64,000 nucleotides of DNA, taken from assembly GCA_963678705.1 (NCBI GenBank), contig OY783207.1:23906001-23970000 (forward strand). Reading direction: 5' to 3'. The notes under the pieces are model-generated. The model was given only the letters and a program-made list of their open reading frames with translations. It made no database searches and was not told the origin of the DNA. Shown piece by piece: positions 1 through 10,897 of this stretch (position 1 is its first letter; each line of letters begins with the position of its first letter). Position numbers and translations under genes: made by a program. The stretch is from Panorpa germanica (Eukaryota; Arthropoda; Insecta; Mecoptera; Panorpidae).

Positions 1-584
1 ATCCAGCGGTACAACTCAATAGTCAATGCCTTACTTTCATCTCGAACTGCCTTATCCTTTTCACACAATAATACTGGAATGCGCTTTAATATAATTTTAA
101 CGTTTAGAACTTTTGCTCCGAACTCTTTTAATGCTTGAGTTATAGCTCCAGTGCAAGCAGATACAATTTTAGGATTTTTATGTTCAGTACCTTTCAAGAG
201 CTCCTCTATAACTAAATCTTGTTTCTCCACTTCGATGTACATCAAAGCAATTTGCACAGAAAGTTCTCTCGTTTTTGTTTTTGGTGCAGCGATACATTTT
301 GCTACAATTCCAGACATAACATCTTCAACAGTTTTTCCTGCGAACCCTGAATTTTCAATAAATGCTAAAGTAGCCTCCAAACCTTTTTCTTGTGCCATCG
401 CATTACTATCAGTAACGAACTTTTTAAGTTGGCCAAGATATTTCATCCATTCTTTAGATTTTTCATCATCAATTTGTCGAAACACTTTTGCGGCTTCTTC
501 GTAACCATCTACACGAGCTTTCCATAGTTTGTGAGCGCAACGTTCGTCAAGCGGAAGCTTCTTGAAGTCTGTGTCTTCCTCCAT
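1..584 (-). CDS. msps: mini spindles (XMAP215/CKAP5) first coding exon, partial
   Basis: Microtubule polymerase of the XMAP215/CKAP5/Msps family; its TOG domains bind tubulin at microtubule plus ends and at spindle poles. The minus strand gives an open frame of 194 codons that starts MEEDTDFKKLPLDERCAHK and continues with KLWKARVDGYEEA and HEAT-like helices typical of TOG1. The exon runs off the left edge, so the rest of the gene lies outside. The ATG at 584-582 is chosen because it opens the conserved N-terminus and because a splice acceptor (TTCTATAG) ends at 604, just upstream. A donor-like GTGAGT on the minus strand at 678-673 suggests that an untranslated exon lies to its right (bottom edge near 679), antisense to the first visible TTC30 exon. 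Family assignment is from remembered sequence similarity and is strong. Confidence 0.85.
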   Translation of the reverse strand, partial: MEEDTDFKKLPLDERCAHKLWKARVDGYEEAAKVFRQIDDEKSKEWMKYLGQLKKFVTDSNAMAQEKGLEATLAFIENSGFAGKTVEDVMSGIVAKCIAAPKTKTRELSVQIALMYIEVEKQDLVIEELLKGTEHKNPKIVSACTGAITQALKEFGAKVLNVKIILKRIPVLLCEKDKAVRDESKALTIELYRW

Positions 585-692
585 CGTGTTGGGATGTTGT
601 CGACTATAGAATAAAATATTATTTTATAAAGATCATTAAAAATACTTATTTCACATTAAACATTTTTTATATACTCACAGATTATATTATAG

Positions 693-2852
693 GTTAGCCA
701 ATTACAATCGGGAATACGATACGCGCAAGAAGATTATTCTGGAGCGCAATCTATTTTGTCTACCCGACCAGAAGGCCTTCCGGAGACACTGAATGATGAA
801 GGATGTTTGTTATATCAGGTAAGACTGGCACCTGCAACAAATCAAATATAAGATTTTAATTTCTAAGACAATAAACAAAAATATGATTGTAGGCCGAACG
901 ATATGGTGAATCATTAGAGAGATTCGGTGAAGCTTTGCAATGTGGAGGATTCCGAGCAACCATTGCTTATAACTCTGCTTTATGCCATTACAAACGAAAA
1001 GAACATTCTCCTGCGTTAAATATAATAGGTGAAATACTGGAACGAGGAATTCGAGCACATCCAGAACTTGGAATAGGAGTTCAGGCAGATGTAGATGGGG
1101 CCCGCTGTGTTGGTAATCCTCCAGCTCTACATAGTTCAGGTTTAGCACAAGCGTTAAACTTAAAAGCAGCTATCGAATATCGTGAAGGAAACGGTATTAC
1201 ATTTTCTACTTTTAATGTCGAAAATAACTTTTAAAAATGACAATTTGATTTTATTTTTTGTATATTTATACAAATTCAGCTGATGCTGCAAAGGAAGCCA
1301 TTCTGGATCTACCACCAAGATCCGAACCGGAATTGGATCCTGTTACTTTACATAACATGGCATTAACCCAAGGCGGACCTGAAGGACTTCGTAGATTGGG
1401 ATTTCTGTTAACATTGGGGCAACCTGCCTGCCCCCCTGTGACTTTAGGTAATCTGCTCCTTACTTGCTGTCGTCATGAACTCTACGACATGGCAGCAGAT
1501 GTTTTAGCTGAGAATGCGGATCTAACTTATAAATACCTTTCACCAGTAAGATGATTTATATTTACTGTGATACCCACAGGAAGAGAAGAAATTATTCTAT
1601 GAATGTTTTCAGTATTTATACGATCTTGTTGATGCACTAATATGCAGCCAAACTGCTCCTGTGGATGCTGCAGTTAAACTCGAGACATTAGCTACAGGGC
1701 TTACCACTAAATTACGAGCCCTAACTGCACGTGTTGAGGATGCTCGAAATCAAAACGATCAAACTGCACTACAAACAGCTGTTAGAGACTACGAAGAATC
1801 ACTTGAGCAGTAACTATAAATGATGTACAATATATTTTTAAAAGTATAATTAATAAATAATACTTTTATATAACTAGATACTTGCCAGTAGCCATGGCTC
1901 AAGCTTGGTTGCCTTGGTGTCGTGGAGATTGGGATGGTGCCGAAAGAGAATTTCGCAGTTCTGCGGAATTTTGTAGCGAATCACCTCAGTGGAAGCTTCT
2001 AGCAGCCCATGTACTGTTCATGAGCGGAGATAAATACAAAGAAGCAGCAGGATTCTATGAACCAATCGTTCGAGTAAACTACGAGGATGTAAGTACTAAG
2101 ATGTAAATGTGAAATTCATATAACTATCTCTTAATATTCTAATATATTTTAGATTTTATCAGTGAATGCTGGTGTGCTTGCGAACTTGTGTGTTTCTTAT
2201 ATAATGACATCACAAAACGAAGAGGCCGAGGAACTTATGAGAAAAGTAGAACGAGAAGAGGAGCGTCTTAGTGGCGGGGATGAGCCGCAGCTGCACCTTT
2301 GCATCGTTAATCTAGTTATTGGGTAAGCAAAGTTTGCACCACATCTTATGTTTTAAGGAAAAAAAAAATAATTAAACATTATTTAACTGCAGGACGCTCT
2401 ATTGTTCAAAAGGCAATTACGAATTTGGTCTTTCTCGAATCGCTCGAGCCATTGAAGGTGCTCCTGGAAGTAATATGGGTGCGGCAAATGGTCGATTGTG
2501 TGCAGACACATGGTTACATGCAAAAAGATGTGTTCTTGGACTTTGTGCAGGCTTAGCAAAACAAGCGTTAGTTTTGCCAAGTACAGCAATTAAGGAGACT
2601 ATTGTCTTTCTTGAAAATTGTGAATGTATGATATTCTTTTTAAATTTCATTTAAATAAGCATACATGGTTATTAGTTGCATTTTAAATATGTTTTAGTAT
2701 ATGGAAAGCGCATTAAAAGTGTATTAAGTACATCACTGGATGATGAATGGAATAACGAGAGTGGAGTGAGTCCTGCAGATGCTGCGAGACAAACAGTTGC
2801 TTACGAGGCACGCATTCTTCGTGCAGTTCTTGTTAAATTATTAAGATATTAG
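693..2852 (+). CDS. TTC30: TTC30/IFT70 (fleer/DYF-1) intraflagellar transport protein, 5' part missing
   Basis: TPR-repeat subunit of the IFT-B complex, which carries cargo during cilium and flagellum assembly. Eight exons join in frame: 693-818, 893-1193, 1280-1545, 1613-1809, 1878-2088, 2153-2322, 2393-2625 and 2698-2852. They total 1,659 bp (552 codons plus stop). Diagnostic stretches are DLPPRSEPELDPVTLHN, AADVLAENADLTYKYLSP, AHVLFMSGDKYKEAAGFYEPI, VSYIMTSQNEEAEELMRK and CIVNLVIGTLYC, all close to vertebrate TTC30. Every junction is GT-AG and keeps phase. The first visible exon begins inside the protein (SQLQSGIRYAQED), and no in-frame Met precedes it. About 110-140 N-terminal residues of the usual 660 or so are absent, and the space immediately upstream is occupied by msps. 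Upstream exons may lie left of the window, or the locus may be rearranged. Confidence 0.88.
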
Positions 2853-4100
2853 TCGATGTCGAATTATTCACATATATGCATGCACATATCATTATCTCCT
2901 CACTAATAAAAGCACTCTCTGTCAAATGCTGAACAATTATAAAAAGAACAACAATTAGTATTTCACTTTAAATATGCACAATTATTACAACAATATATAA
3001 AGTTTAGAAATGAATAAAATTATTACTTTGATTTCTTCTTCAAAACTATTAGTAAATTATGAAATGCCTTTAAAAAAAACTATTCAAATAATGTTATAAA
3101 TGGAGTCTAAGTTTGATGTATACATTGTTAAATGCCATTACTACACACTGCTCCAGCAATTTATAGCATTCTAATTTTAACATAGTAAAGTTCAAACAAC
3201 AAGACGAAGCATTACAAAACAGAAAATAAGGAGTTACCGGAGTTACGTTACTAAATTTGTAGTTATTTATAAATATTTTATAATAGGTATTTTGTATGGC
3301 TCTGCGGCCTAATAAACAAACAGTCTTTTTAAATAATATTTACAAAACTTATGAATTATTGAGATATTTTGCATGCATAGTTTCTAAAAATATCATAAAC
3401 ACCAGGAAAAAATTATGAAGAATTATGATAGGTAATATAAACAAAGCAGATGCTGGAAGTAATAATTAATTAATTGGAACACTGTGAGTCACACATGTTT
3501 CCAGTAGAACAAAAGAATGAAGTTCTAGTTTGAAAATTAGTTTAAATAACAGGTTCTATATTTTAAGAAGATGGTAAAAAAGAGGTTGAACTGAAGATTC
3601 TACAAACAAAACTACTAAATCTATTAAAATTAAATAAGATATACGATAAAACCTAACCTACATGACAGCTCATCTAGTTTTCAGAGGTGAAAAGAATGGA
3701 ATGTTGCGGTTTGATTAGAAATGCAGTAGCCTTGAATGTTTGTCCGAAATAAATGCATTTATTAATTCGTATGTTATAACAGCAATTGTAATTTGTTTAA
3801 ACTCTAATATTAGAACAATACCTACTATGACAATTAGACAAAACAAATACAACTTCCTGATTTAGTTTTAAAGAAAAATAAAATTACAGTTAACAAAAAA
3901 AAATATGGACTTCAAAAAGGTTATCGTACCTTACTTATATATTTAATTATTGCAGTTATTATTAACAAATTACAAACTATTAAATAAAATTATGATTAAA
4001 ATCAATTTATGACAACACTTACGTTTTTATTTGCGATTGCGCACGTTATTTTATTTTATTTAACGGTTTTTAGATGATCAAAACCAAACGAACCAATCTA
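2853..4100. other. intergenic, TTC30 3' flank
   Basis: AT-rich sequence downstream of TTC30. Possible polyadenylation signals of the AATAAA type occur soon after the stop, for example near 3010-3020. I see no coding frame, RNA gene or recognisable repeat here. Confidence 0.5.
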
Positions 4101-4109
4101 ACTAAACGT

Positions 4110-4160
4110 GAACTGTCAGACAAGTTATGGGTCCGCCATTGGCGCCATTTTAAATGATAT
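4110..4160 (+). promoter_or_regulatory. candidate promoter of the msps-like gene
   Basis: A locally GC-richer patch contains two close GCCAT motifs (CCGCCATTGGCGCCATTTT) within otherwise very AT-rich DNA, about 0.9 kb upstream of the msps-like reading frame. Motifs of this kind are common near insect transcription starts. There is no direct evidence of function. Confidence 0.2.
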
Positions 4161-5050
4161 TGAAATTATAATTTTTATTTTTGTTTATACAGAAAGTAAC
4201 GGAGTTTATTCTAATAATGATATCAAATTATGTTAAATGGATTAACATATAAAATTTCACATTATTTAATACAAAAATTGTAATATAACGTGATGAATTC
4301 ATTTCTTTAAAATTGACATTAATATTAAAAAAATGATCAAATATGTCAGTGATTAAAAAATGAAACTTGAATTTAGACTCGATAAATAAATTTTACCATT
4401 AAATACTATACCCAGATGTTTCACAGGATGCAAGCTATAGGTATGCTTAATTTTTTTTGTTCATTTGTTTTGGGAATCAATAAACATTTTTACATTCCCT
4501 AAATATATATAAAACAACTTAATTAAGCCACTATAAACTATTTTCATATTGCAGCCTTAAATTCTTATATTCATGAGGCTCTTGATAAACATAAAACAAA
4601 AGCTGTTTATTGTCTTTGTAATTGTTTTTCCCACATTTCCTTTTCTATTCTTCACCGTAAATAATTAATCTGAAAGTATCATATAATTAGCTTGATTCAT
4701 AGGCAGTGGTGTAGTGCCATTATACAAGGTCACGACTCCATAAAAACTTCTAACAATAGTAGGAGGTTATACCATAGGAAACAGGCAGACGTTAAATAAA
4801 TAAATTTAAAAAAATAAAAAACTAATTGAATTGTTTCGTTGGACAAGACCAACTGTTTTATATCGTGTACTTCCAAGCTAAACATTATTATTAGAAGAAG
4901 TTGCAAAAGAGCAGCATCTATAGGCCCATCTTATAAACAATATATCTCAGTATATTATTCCATGGATTACTTCTTGGACTTAGAAACTGTTATAGTCCAT
5001 CCAGAGTGCTTCTCTATCGTGCAATAATATTTAGGAGTAATCAGTGCAAG

Positions 5051-7927
5051 ATGATATACGAAACATTAAGAACTGAAATGCAGTTGTTAAGATTCTCGCT
5101 ATGGAAATGGGTAGCGCAAAAATTACGTAACATTCCACCAAATGATATTTCAGTTGATGAATTATTAGTATGTTTACCATTTCTATATTGTGACGTTGAA
5201 AATAAAAATGAAGAATTCCGACAAAATGCAAAAGACGCTCTATCGGCTATTATGATGCATTTGGGGCTTGAGACAATGTTGAGTTTGACAGATGCTTGTG
5301 AAATGGAACAAGCCTCTCGTAACAATTTGAGGGCTGCTTTGCAAGAATTACATTTATATTTACCAACTGACGGTTTTCCAGAGTTAGAAAACTCGCAAAA
5401 ACGAAAACCAGAACATGAAGACATCAAAGATAAAACACATTTAAGTATTTTTAAAGAAGTGAAAAATTATTCACTTTTAAGTATTAATAATTTAAAATAT
5501 CAACGAGCCGTTGATGAGCAGAATAAAATAATCCCCAAATGCAATTCGGTAAAGTCAACAAATCAACTTGTAAATCTGTTGAAACTTCAGATGACCCAGG
5601 CCGGTGTGAGAACAATGTTAATAAATAACTTGTTTCACATAACTGTTAAACACCGTCTTAAAGCATTAGACTATCTCTCAGAAAATCTCTCCAAAGATAA
5701 TAGACCTACTTTATCTAACCTTGATTTAATTTTAAAATGGTCGACTCTTCGATTGCTGGATACGAACACAACAATGGTATTGAAGGTTTTGAATTATTTG
5801 CGAACTGTGTTTAAAGCTCTGATTGACTATGGTTATCACCTGACAGAATATGAAGCATCCTCCTTCATTCCTCATCTGATTTCAAGTCTAGGACACACGA
5901 GGGATGTAGTTAGAAGTAGTGTCCGGTTATTGTTTTGTCAACTATATGAAGTTTACAGCGCTAGCAAACTATTTACTCTCCTTATAGAAGGCCTTAAAAG
6001 TGATAATGCGCTTGAAAGACAAGAATGCTTAAATGAATTATCATACCTTATATATAAACACGGTCTTTGTATGTGCCAACCAGAGTTATTAAGAGCTGTT
6101 AAAGAAATTGTTAAAACCATTTTAGATCGGGAAGGTTTTGTTAGAGATGCTGCTCTAAAATGTGTCCTCAAGATCCAGACGCAGTCTGATGAAATCGTGC
6201 ATATGTTAAGAAATATACAAATCAGTGATAAAGATCGATCTTTTATAAATGAACGTTTGCGAAAGGCGAATATTAGAAAACGAGCATCACCATCTTCAGC
6301 CGAAACACCGAAGCTTCTCATTGAATCTAAGAATAAGAAAAATACACCAAGGATGCTTTCGACAAGTTCTCCAACGACGCATTCGTCTATTTCTCTAAAC
6401 ACGCTTTCACCTAAGACTTTGTCCCCTATTTCTCCAAGTGCATGTTCACCTAATTCATCAAAAACATTTACGCCAAGGATAATTCCTCCAAAAACTCTTT
6501 CACTAAGGGTGTGCTCGCCAATTTCTCTAATAACGTTTTCACCAACGACACCTTCAGTTATTCCAAAAACCATTTCGCCAAGCACACTTATTCCTTCACC
6601 TATTTCTTCAAAAACAAGTTCGCCCATAGCGAATTCGCCTATGTCTTCAAAACTGATTTCGCTAAGGACGAGTTCGCCTATTGATTCAAAAATGATTTCA
6701 CCAACGACGAGTTCGTTTATTGCTTCAAAAACGATTTCGCCCGGGAAACTTACAGGAATAAAAGATAAAGAAGAAAAAATGAATAAAAGTAATTTATCAA
6801 AAACATTTCCCACAATTTTCAAAGGAAAACACCAGTATGCGGAAAAAATAATTTCCATCGAAACATCTAAAGAAATTATGATTGACGAAGACAAAAAGGA
6901 GCAGCAAGATATATGCTATCAGCCAACAGAAAATGTATTTAGAGCCCTAGAATCTTATAAGGAAATAAAGAACAAAGAAATGGGAATAAAGAATAAGGAA
7001 AATATATCACCAAGTATACTTGACATACTAAAATCTTTTGAAGATTTGAAAAATAACAAAGACGAAGATTTACAAAATAACAAAAATATTTTGCAGAATG
7101 TGATTGCAACAATAAAAAATACAACAAGACCTTATGGATTAGGTAACAAGATTCTAACCAGCATTGAAAACTTTGATGCATCTCTGCAAGAAAAAGAAGT
7201 TGATAATATTAATTCGAGGGCATCAACATTTCATATCCAAGACATAAGCGCAATATATCAGATTGGTTCCTACGATCCAGAGGTAGCTCTAAAAGGAATT
7301 GAATTAATAAAAAATATTTTGGAAAATGCAAACGGAGACTATATGATTACATTCGAGGAACAGATAATAAAATGTGTAGTTACGCAATTCAAATTGTTAA
7401 GCACTTATAATTCAGAAGATGAGCGAATCTCTCTAATCACTGCCTCTTTGATTTCACTACTTTGTGCGTTTTATTCTGGAACCATATTTGGTAAATCTAT
7501 CTGTGAATTCGTACTAAAAGATCTGATGAAAGAAATTTTGACTGTGCAATATGACAGAAGTTCCCAAATGTATGATTTCCCCGTAACTTATGAACTCGCT
7601 ATTGACGACTTGTGTATAAATATAATTAAACAATCCGATAGCTCAAATATCTTATGCGCTTTGTTGAAGCTCATCCATTGTTGCTACGCAACAAGTCAAC
7701 CAGCTCGGTACGCAACAGTCGTAATAAATAAATTATGGTTTATAATTATTAGATGGAAAAGTTTTGCATATAATTTAAATACGAATAGAATTTTAAGTGA
7801 TATACATTCGTTTTTAGAGACTTACCCTTTTACTTTCTGGGTAAATCACCCAAATAACGCAGCTAGTCGAACTGTTAGATCAATTTTGAATGAATTGTTG
7901 AAAAATCAAATAAGTTTATCCTGTTAG
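5051..7927 (+). CDS. msps-like partial paralogue (TOG4 end, TOG5, C-terminus), intronless
   Basis: An uninterrupted 958-codon frame related to the C-terminal portion of XMAP215/CKAP5/Msps. Residues about 1-110 resemble the end of a TOG domain (LRFSLWKWVAQKL, AIMMHLGLETM). Residues about 170-410 match TOG5 (LDLILKWSTLRLLDTNTT, YHLTEYEASSFIPHLI, YKHGLCMCQPELL). Residues about 410-570 form a Ser/Thr-Pro-rich linker. The end, about 720-958, resembles the family's C-terminal helical region (ILSDIHSFLETYPFTFW). TOG1-3 are absent. The ATG at 5051 is the first Met of the similar region; the frame stays open a little upstream without a Met, so upstream exons cannot be excluded. The lack of introns over about 2.9 kb suggests a retrocopy. 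The intact frame suggests it is, or recently was, constrained. It lies on the opposite strand to msps, about 4.5 kb from the msps start codon. Function is unknown; microtubule association is inferred only. Confidence 0.72.
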   Translation: MIYETLRTEMQLLRFSLWKWVAQKLRNIPPNDISVDELLVCLPFLYCDVENKNEEFRQNAKDALSAIMMHLGLETMLSLTDACEMEQASRNNLRAALQELHLYLPTDGFPELENSQKRKPEHEDIKDKTHLSIFKEVKNYSLLSINNLKYQRAVDEQNKIIPKCNSVKSTNQLVNLLKLQMTQAGVRTMLINNLFHITVKHRLKALDYLSENLSKDNRPTLSNLDLILKWSTLRLLDTNTTMVLKVLNYLRTVFKALIDYGYHLTEYEASSFIPHLISSLGHTRDVVRSSVRLLFCQLYEVYSASKLFTLLIEGLKSDNALERQECLNELSYLIYKHGLCMCQPELLRAVKEIVKTILDREGFVRDAALKCVLKIQTQSDEIVHMLRNIQISDKDRSFINERLRKANIRKRASPSSAETPKLLIESKNKKNTPRMLSTSSPTTHSSISLNTLSPKTLSPISPSACSPNSSKTFTPRIIPPKTLSLRVCSPISLITFSPTTPSVIPKTISPSTLIPSPISSKTSSPIANSPMSSKLISLRTSSPIDSKMISPTTSSFIASKTISPGKLTGIKDKEEKMNKSNLSKTFPTIFKGKHQYAEKIISIETSKEIMIDEDKKEQQDICYQPTENVFRALESYKEIKNKEMGIKNKENISPSILDILKSFEDLKNNKDEDLQNNKNILQNVIATIKNTTRPYGLGNKILTSIENFDASLQEKEVDNINSRASTFHIQDISAIYQIGSYDPEVALKGIELIKNILENANGDYMITFEEQIIKCVVTQFKLLSTYNSEDERISLITASLISLLCAFYSGTIFGKSICEFVLKDLMKEILTVQYDRSSQMYDFPVTYELAIDDLCINIIKQSDSSNILCALLKLIHCCYATSQPARYATVVINKLWFIIIRWKSFAYNLNTNRILSDIHSFLETYPFTFWVNHPNNAASRTVRSILNELLKNQISLSC

Positions 7928-9330
7928 TTCAGAATGTTCAATATCTAGTCTTTGAGGAATACTGCAATATGTAAACATCTTTTATATTTAAGGCAACTAC
8001 AGTTTTTATTTTATATGTTTAAGAGATAAACTTATAAAAAAATATTGTTTTGTTAGCGTTTGGAAAAATTCTCATCTATGTGCTTAGATCACAAACTCCT
8101 CTCTATTGTATATTATTTCATACTCAATATTTATAATATTTGCTATCCCATATGTATCACCAATCTTCTATAAAATTATTTTTTAAAAGTTGAACCACAT
8201 CGCTTTATTCTAATGGTTTATTTCCGAGATATAATTTGTTCAAGAGCTTGCAAAACTCTTCAGATATTCATGATCTAGATGATTTCCAAAAATATTTATT
8301 ATTATGAAAATATGAAATGATATTAAACAATAAATTTGTGTCTGCATTATTTGTATACTATCAGATTTTAAAAATGTTTTTGTTTAAAGTTTTTATTATA
8401 ATAAAATATATATTTATACTATTATAATTTAGTTTCTAACTTGGAAATTTTTTTAATTTATGTTATAAGTCATGTCAATCGGATCTTGATTTAAATTTGA
8501 TTTTTCGGGATTGGAAGCGCGTCACACTTCTGTCGCCATCTTGAAAATAAAGGTATTATCAGAGTTTTCTGTTTATCGTGGAAATTATAAAAATCTACAA
8601 AAAAAATTGTAAAAGGCTCCTTTGTAGATAACAATATAATCTATAGTTCAAATTACGAGAGTTCGGCGGCGACTCATACTTAAAACAAGTTGTGGAGTAT
8701 AAACTGTCGATATAACTAAAAAGCACTGAGTCATTAATTTTTCTATAATGTATATAGAAACGAATAAGATAAAATTCATTATCGTATTATAGATTTATAC
8801 CGCTCTTATAACCTCTTTTAAGTATAAGTCGCCGCCAAGCTATCGTGATTTTGACTATACATCTTTTATTAACAACTTATAATAAAAAAGCTATATGCAA
8901 AAATAAATCTTAAATTAAGTGGTGTAATGAATTTATTTTGCCTAATTCGACGATGCATTTACTAATTTAAGAGTTAATCAAATATTTAGATCAGTTTTTA
9001 TTGAAGGGTCAAATAAATTCAAAATAACTTTATACATAAAATAATTTATTATTTAAAATTCTTTATAAAACATTAACATGTATAAAAGCGAGGCATTTGC
9101 ATTAGTAAAGTAATATTAACTGGTAAAAAATTAAAGTCTATAAGCTGCGGTAATTATATTCTTAAATATTCAAAATATATAAATAATGTGCAACTAGCGT
9201 CATATCACATAGTCTCAAAAATAAGTCCCAGATAAAATAAAACTAAATAACAAGCGGAAATACTAATGATACTGTTTCAATTGTAATAAAATGTATTAAT
9301 TAAAAGTTAAAGCTCGCCCTTCTCCGATGT
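7928..9330. other. intergenic with one MITE
   Basis: AT-rich flank between two convergent genes. It contains the family A MITE at 8642-8859. Near 8505-8560 there is a GC-richer patch with a GCCATCTTG motif, which could be a promoter relic or regulatory site. I see no coding frame. Confidence 0.4.
8642..8859. mobile_element. family A MITE, copy 1 (about 218 bp)
   Basis: The two ends are inverted repeats of about 44 bp. The left end reads TATAGTTCAAATTACGAGAG and continues through GGCGGCGACTCATACTTAAAA; the right end is its imperfect reverse complement, finishing TTTTGACTATA. A second copy lies at 36808-37023. The TA dinucleotides at both borders fit a Tc1/mariner-type target duplication. There is no coding capacity, so it is non-autonomous. 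Confidence 0.75.
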
Positions 9331-10383
9331 TCACGAGGATCGGTCTCTAATTGTGTGATGCTGCTCGTCATGTAAGTAAGGTTTAGTTCTAAGGTTTGAC
9401 CGCCTTTGATATTCACGTGGGTCCCCAATCGCGTATGGTTGTAACTGAGGAATTTTTGAAGTACCATTACCTTTCCACATCATGGACAGTAATATGTAGA
9501 AACCTCCGACAATTTTCGAAAAAAAATCTATGACTGCAAGAAAGATTGGTGTTGCTGTTCTTATGAAAACAGTTAATTCTCTTACAAATTTTATCATAAA
9601 ATCTAAAAGAAATTTAATAGCTTCGAATCCACCGGCAAGACTTGTAAATAAAATCGCTGCAATAAACTGCAGAAGCTGAAAAATAAACACGAAATCTTGT
9701 CAAGCACTATTAAAATGTTATAGTAGTTTTGTTGTTGTCAAATAAATCACCTTGCCTATATTTTTCAAGGTTAATATCTCATCGAAAAAGTATAAAATGT
9801 TTTGCTTGGATGTCTCTTTGTAATTCGAAACGTAGTCATCAAAATTATAATTTTTTGTCTTTACGTTTAAAATAGATTCAGCATCAACAGTAGATACTTC
9901 TCGTAAAATTTTTACTCTCAGAATAACTTCGTTTTCACGAAATTTAACATTTTTTATAGTAAACCAATATTTGCCAAATGGAATGTTAGGTATTTGCACC
10001 CACAGACGTTGATCTGCGTCTGACTCTTTCTCAGATATACCTATCCAAAAATTAGGTTTTAAGGCTGAAAGATATTAAACATTTGTAAATCATTGTAAAT
10101 TTAATAGAGCAACTTATACAATGGTAAAATACTTACCATAATATTGATATAACCTTCTATGAACGTCTTGTAAATCATTTATTAGTTCGTTTTCATTGTT
10201 ATTAACAACAATAACATCACGATATTCTCTTAAAGAATTGACGTATCTTCTTTCTGTAAAATCTCCGAGAAAAACTCGCGTTTTACACATTTGTCTAATT
10301 AAAATTTGGAGTGATGATTCCTTTTCAGACAAACCACTATTGTCTGAACTGCATTGCTTAGATTCATTTTCATTGTAAACCAT
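9331..10383 (-). CDS. uncharacterised three-exon membrane protein (301 aa)
   Basis: I do not recognise this family. Exons on the minus strand are 10383-10137, 10064-9751 and 9675-9331. They join in frame to 301 codons plus a TGA stop. The ATG at 10383 starts MVYNENESKQ. The N-terminal half is soluble, acidic and charged, and includes the motif WVQIPNIPFGKYWFTIK. The third exon begins with a long hydrophobic stretch (LLQFIAAILFTSLAGGF) followed by two more (FIRTATPIFLAVIDFF, VGGFYILLSMMW), so there are probably two or three membrane segments. It ends in a basic, polar tail. The second donor is GTGATT, slightly unusual, but the frame is kept. The gene is divergently arranged with the ZNF106-like gene, 514 bp away, so the two may share a promoter region. 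Cellular role is unknown. Confidence 0.65.
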
Positions 10384-10897
10384 TTTCAATTCTTGTAAGA
10401 TAAATTAATAATTATTTATTTTTCACTTCATAAATAGAGATAATCAAAGATAATATTTTTCATAATACGAACTGACACTCAGAGATAATACTGACACTTG
10501 TGGACACTTGTGACTGACTGACACTTTGGTTAACTTCGCTAACTTCACCAGCTTGACGATTCACATTACTGAAAAGCAGAAATTTCTGCCAACTGCTGCC
10601 AACCCAACCGGCAAAAGTACAGATAAAGTAAAAGACCGAAGAAACGATAATCTTACGATTTTAGGTTATGTTATGTTTACTGTCAGTGAATAATTGTGCA
10701 TAATATTTATTTCGGATATGCCATATAATTCAACAAATTTTGTTTTTTTTTTTAAAACATCTGTTACTAATTCTAACATATTATAAGAAATCTGACATAG
10801 TGTTTATTGGTGTTTATTATAAAAAATATACACTTTTATTTTGTTTCAGTACGTTACAAATGTTGTTCCCAATATTTGATCAAATTAAAGTATAATA
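10384..10897. promoter_or_regulatory. divergent promoter region
   Basis: The 514 bp separate the start codons of two divergent genes. The region has clustered direct repeats of the GACACTTGTG/ACTGACAC type around 10480-10530 and no coding frame. A shared or bidirectional promoter is an inference from geometry. Confidence 0.4.

Noticed and set aside
5953..6894. 313-codon open frame antisense to the msps-like gene
   Set aside because: It overlaps the Ser-Pro repeat and TOG5 coding region, whose codon bias leaves the antisense open; the plus frame has clear homology.
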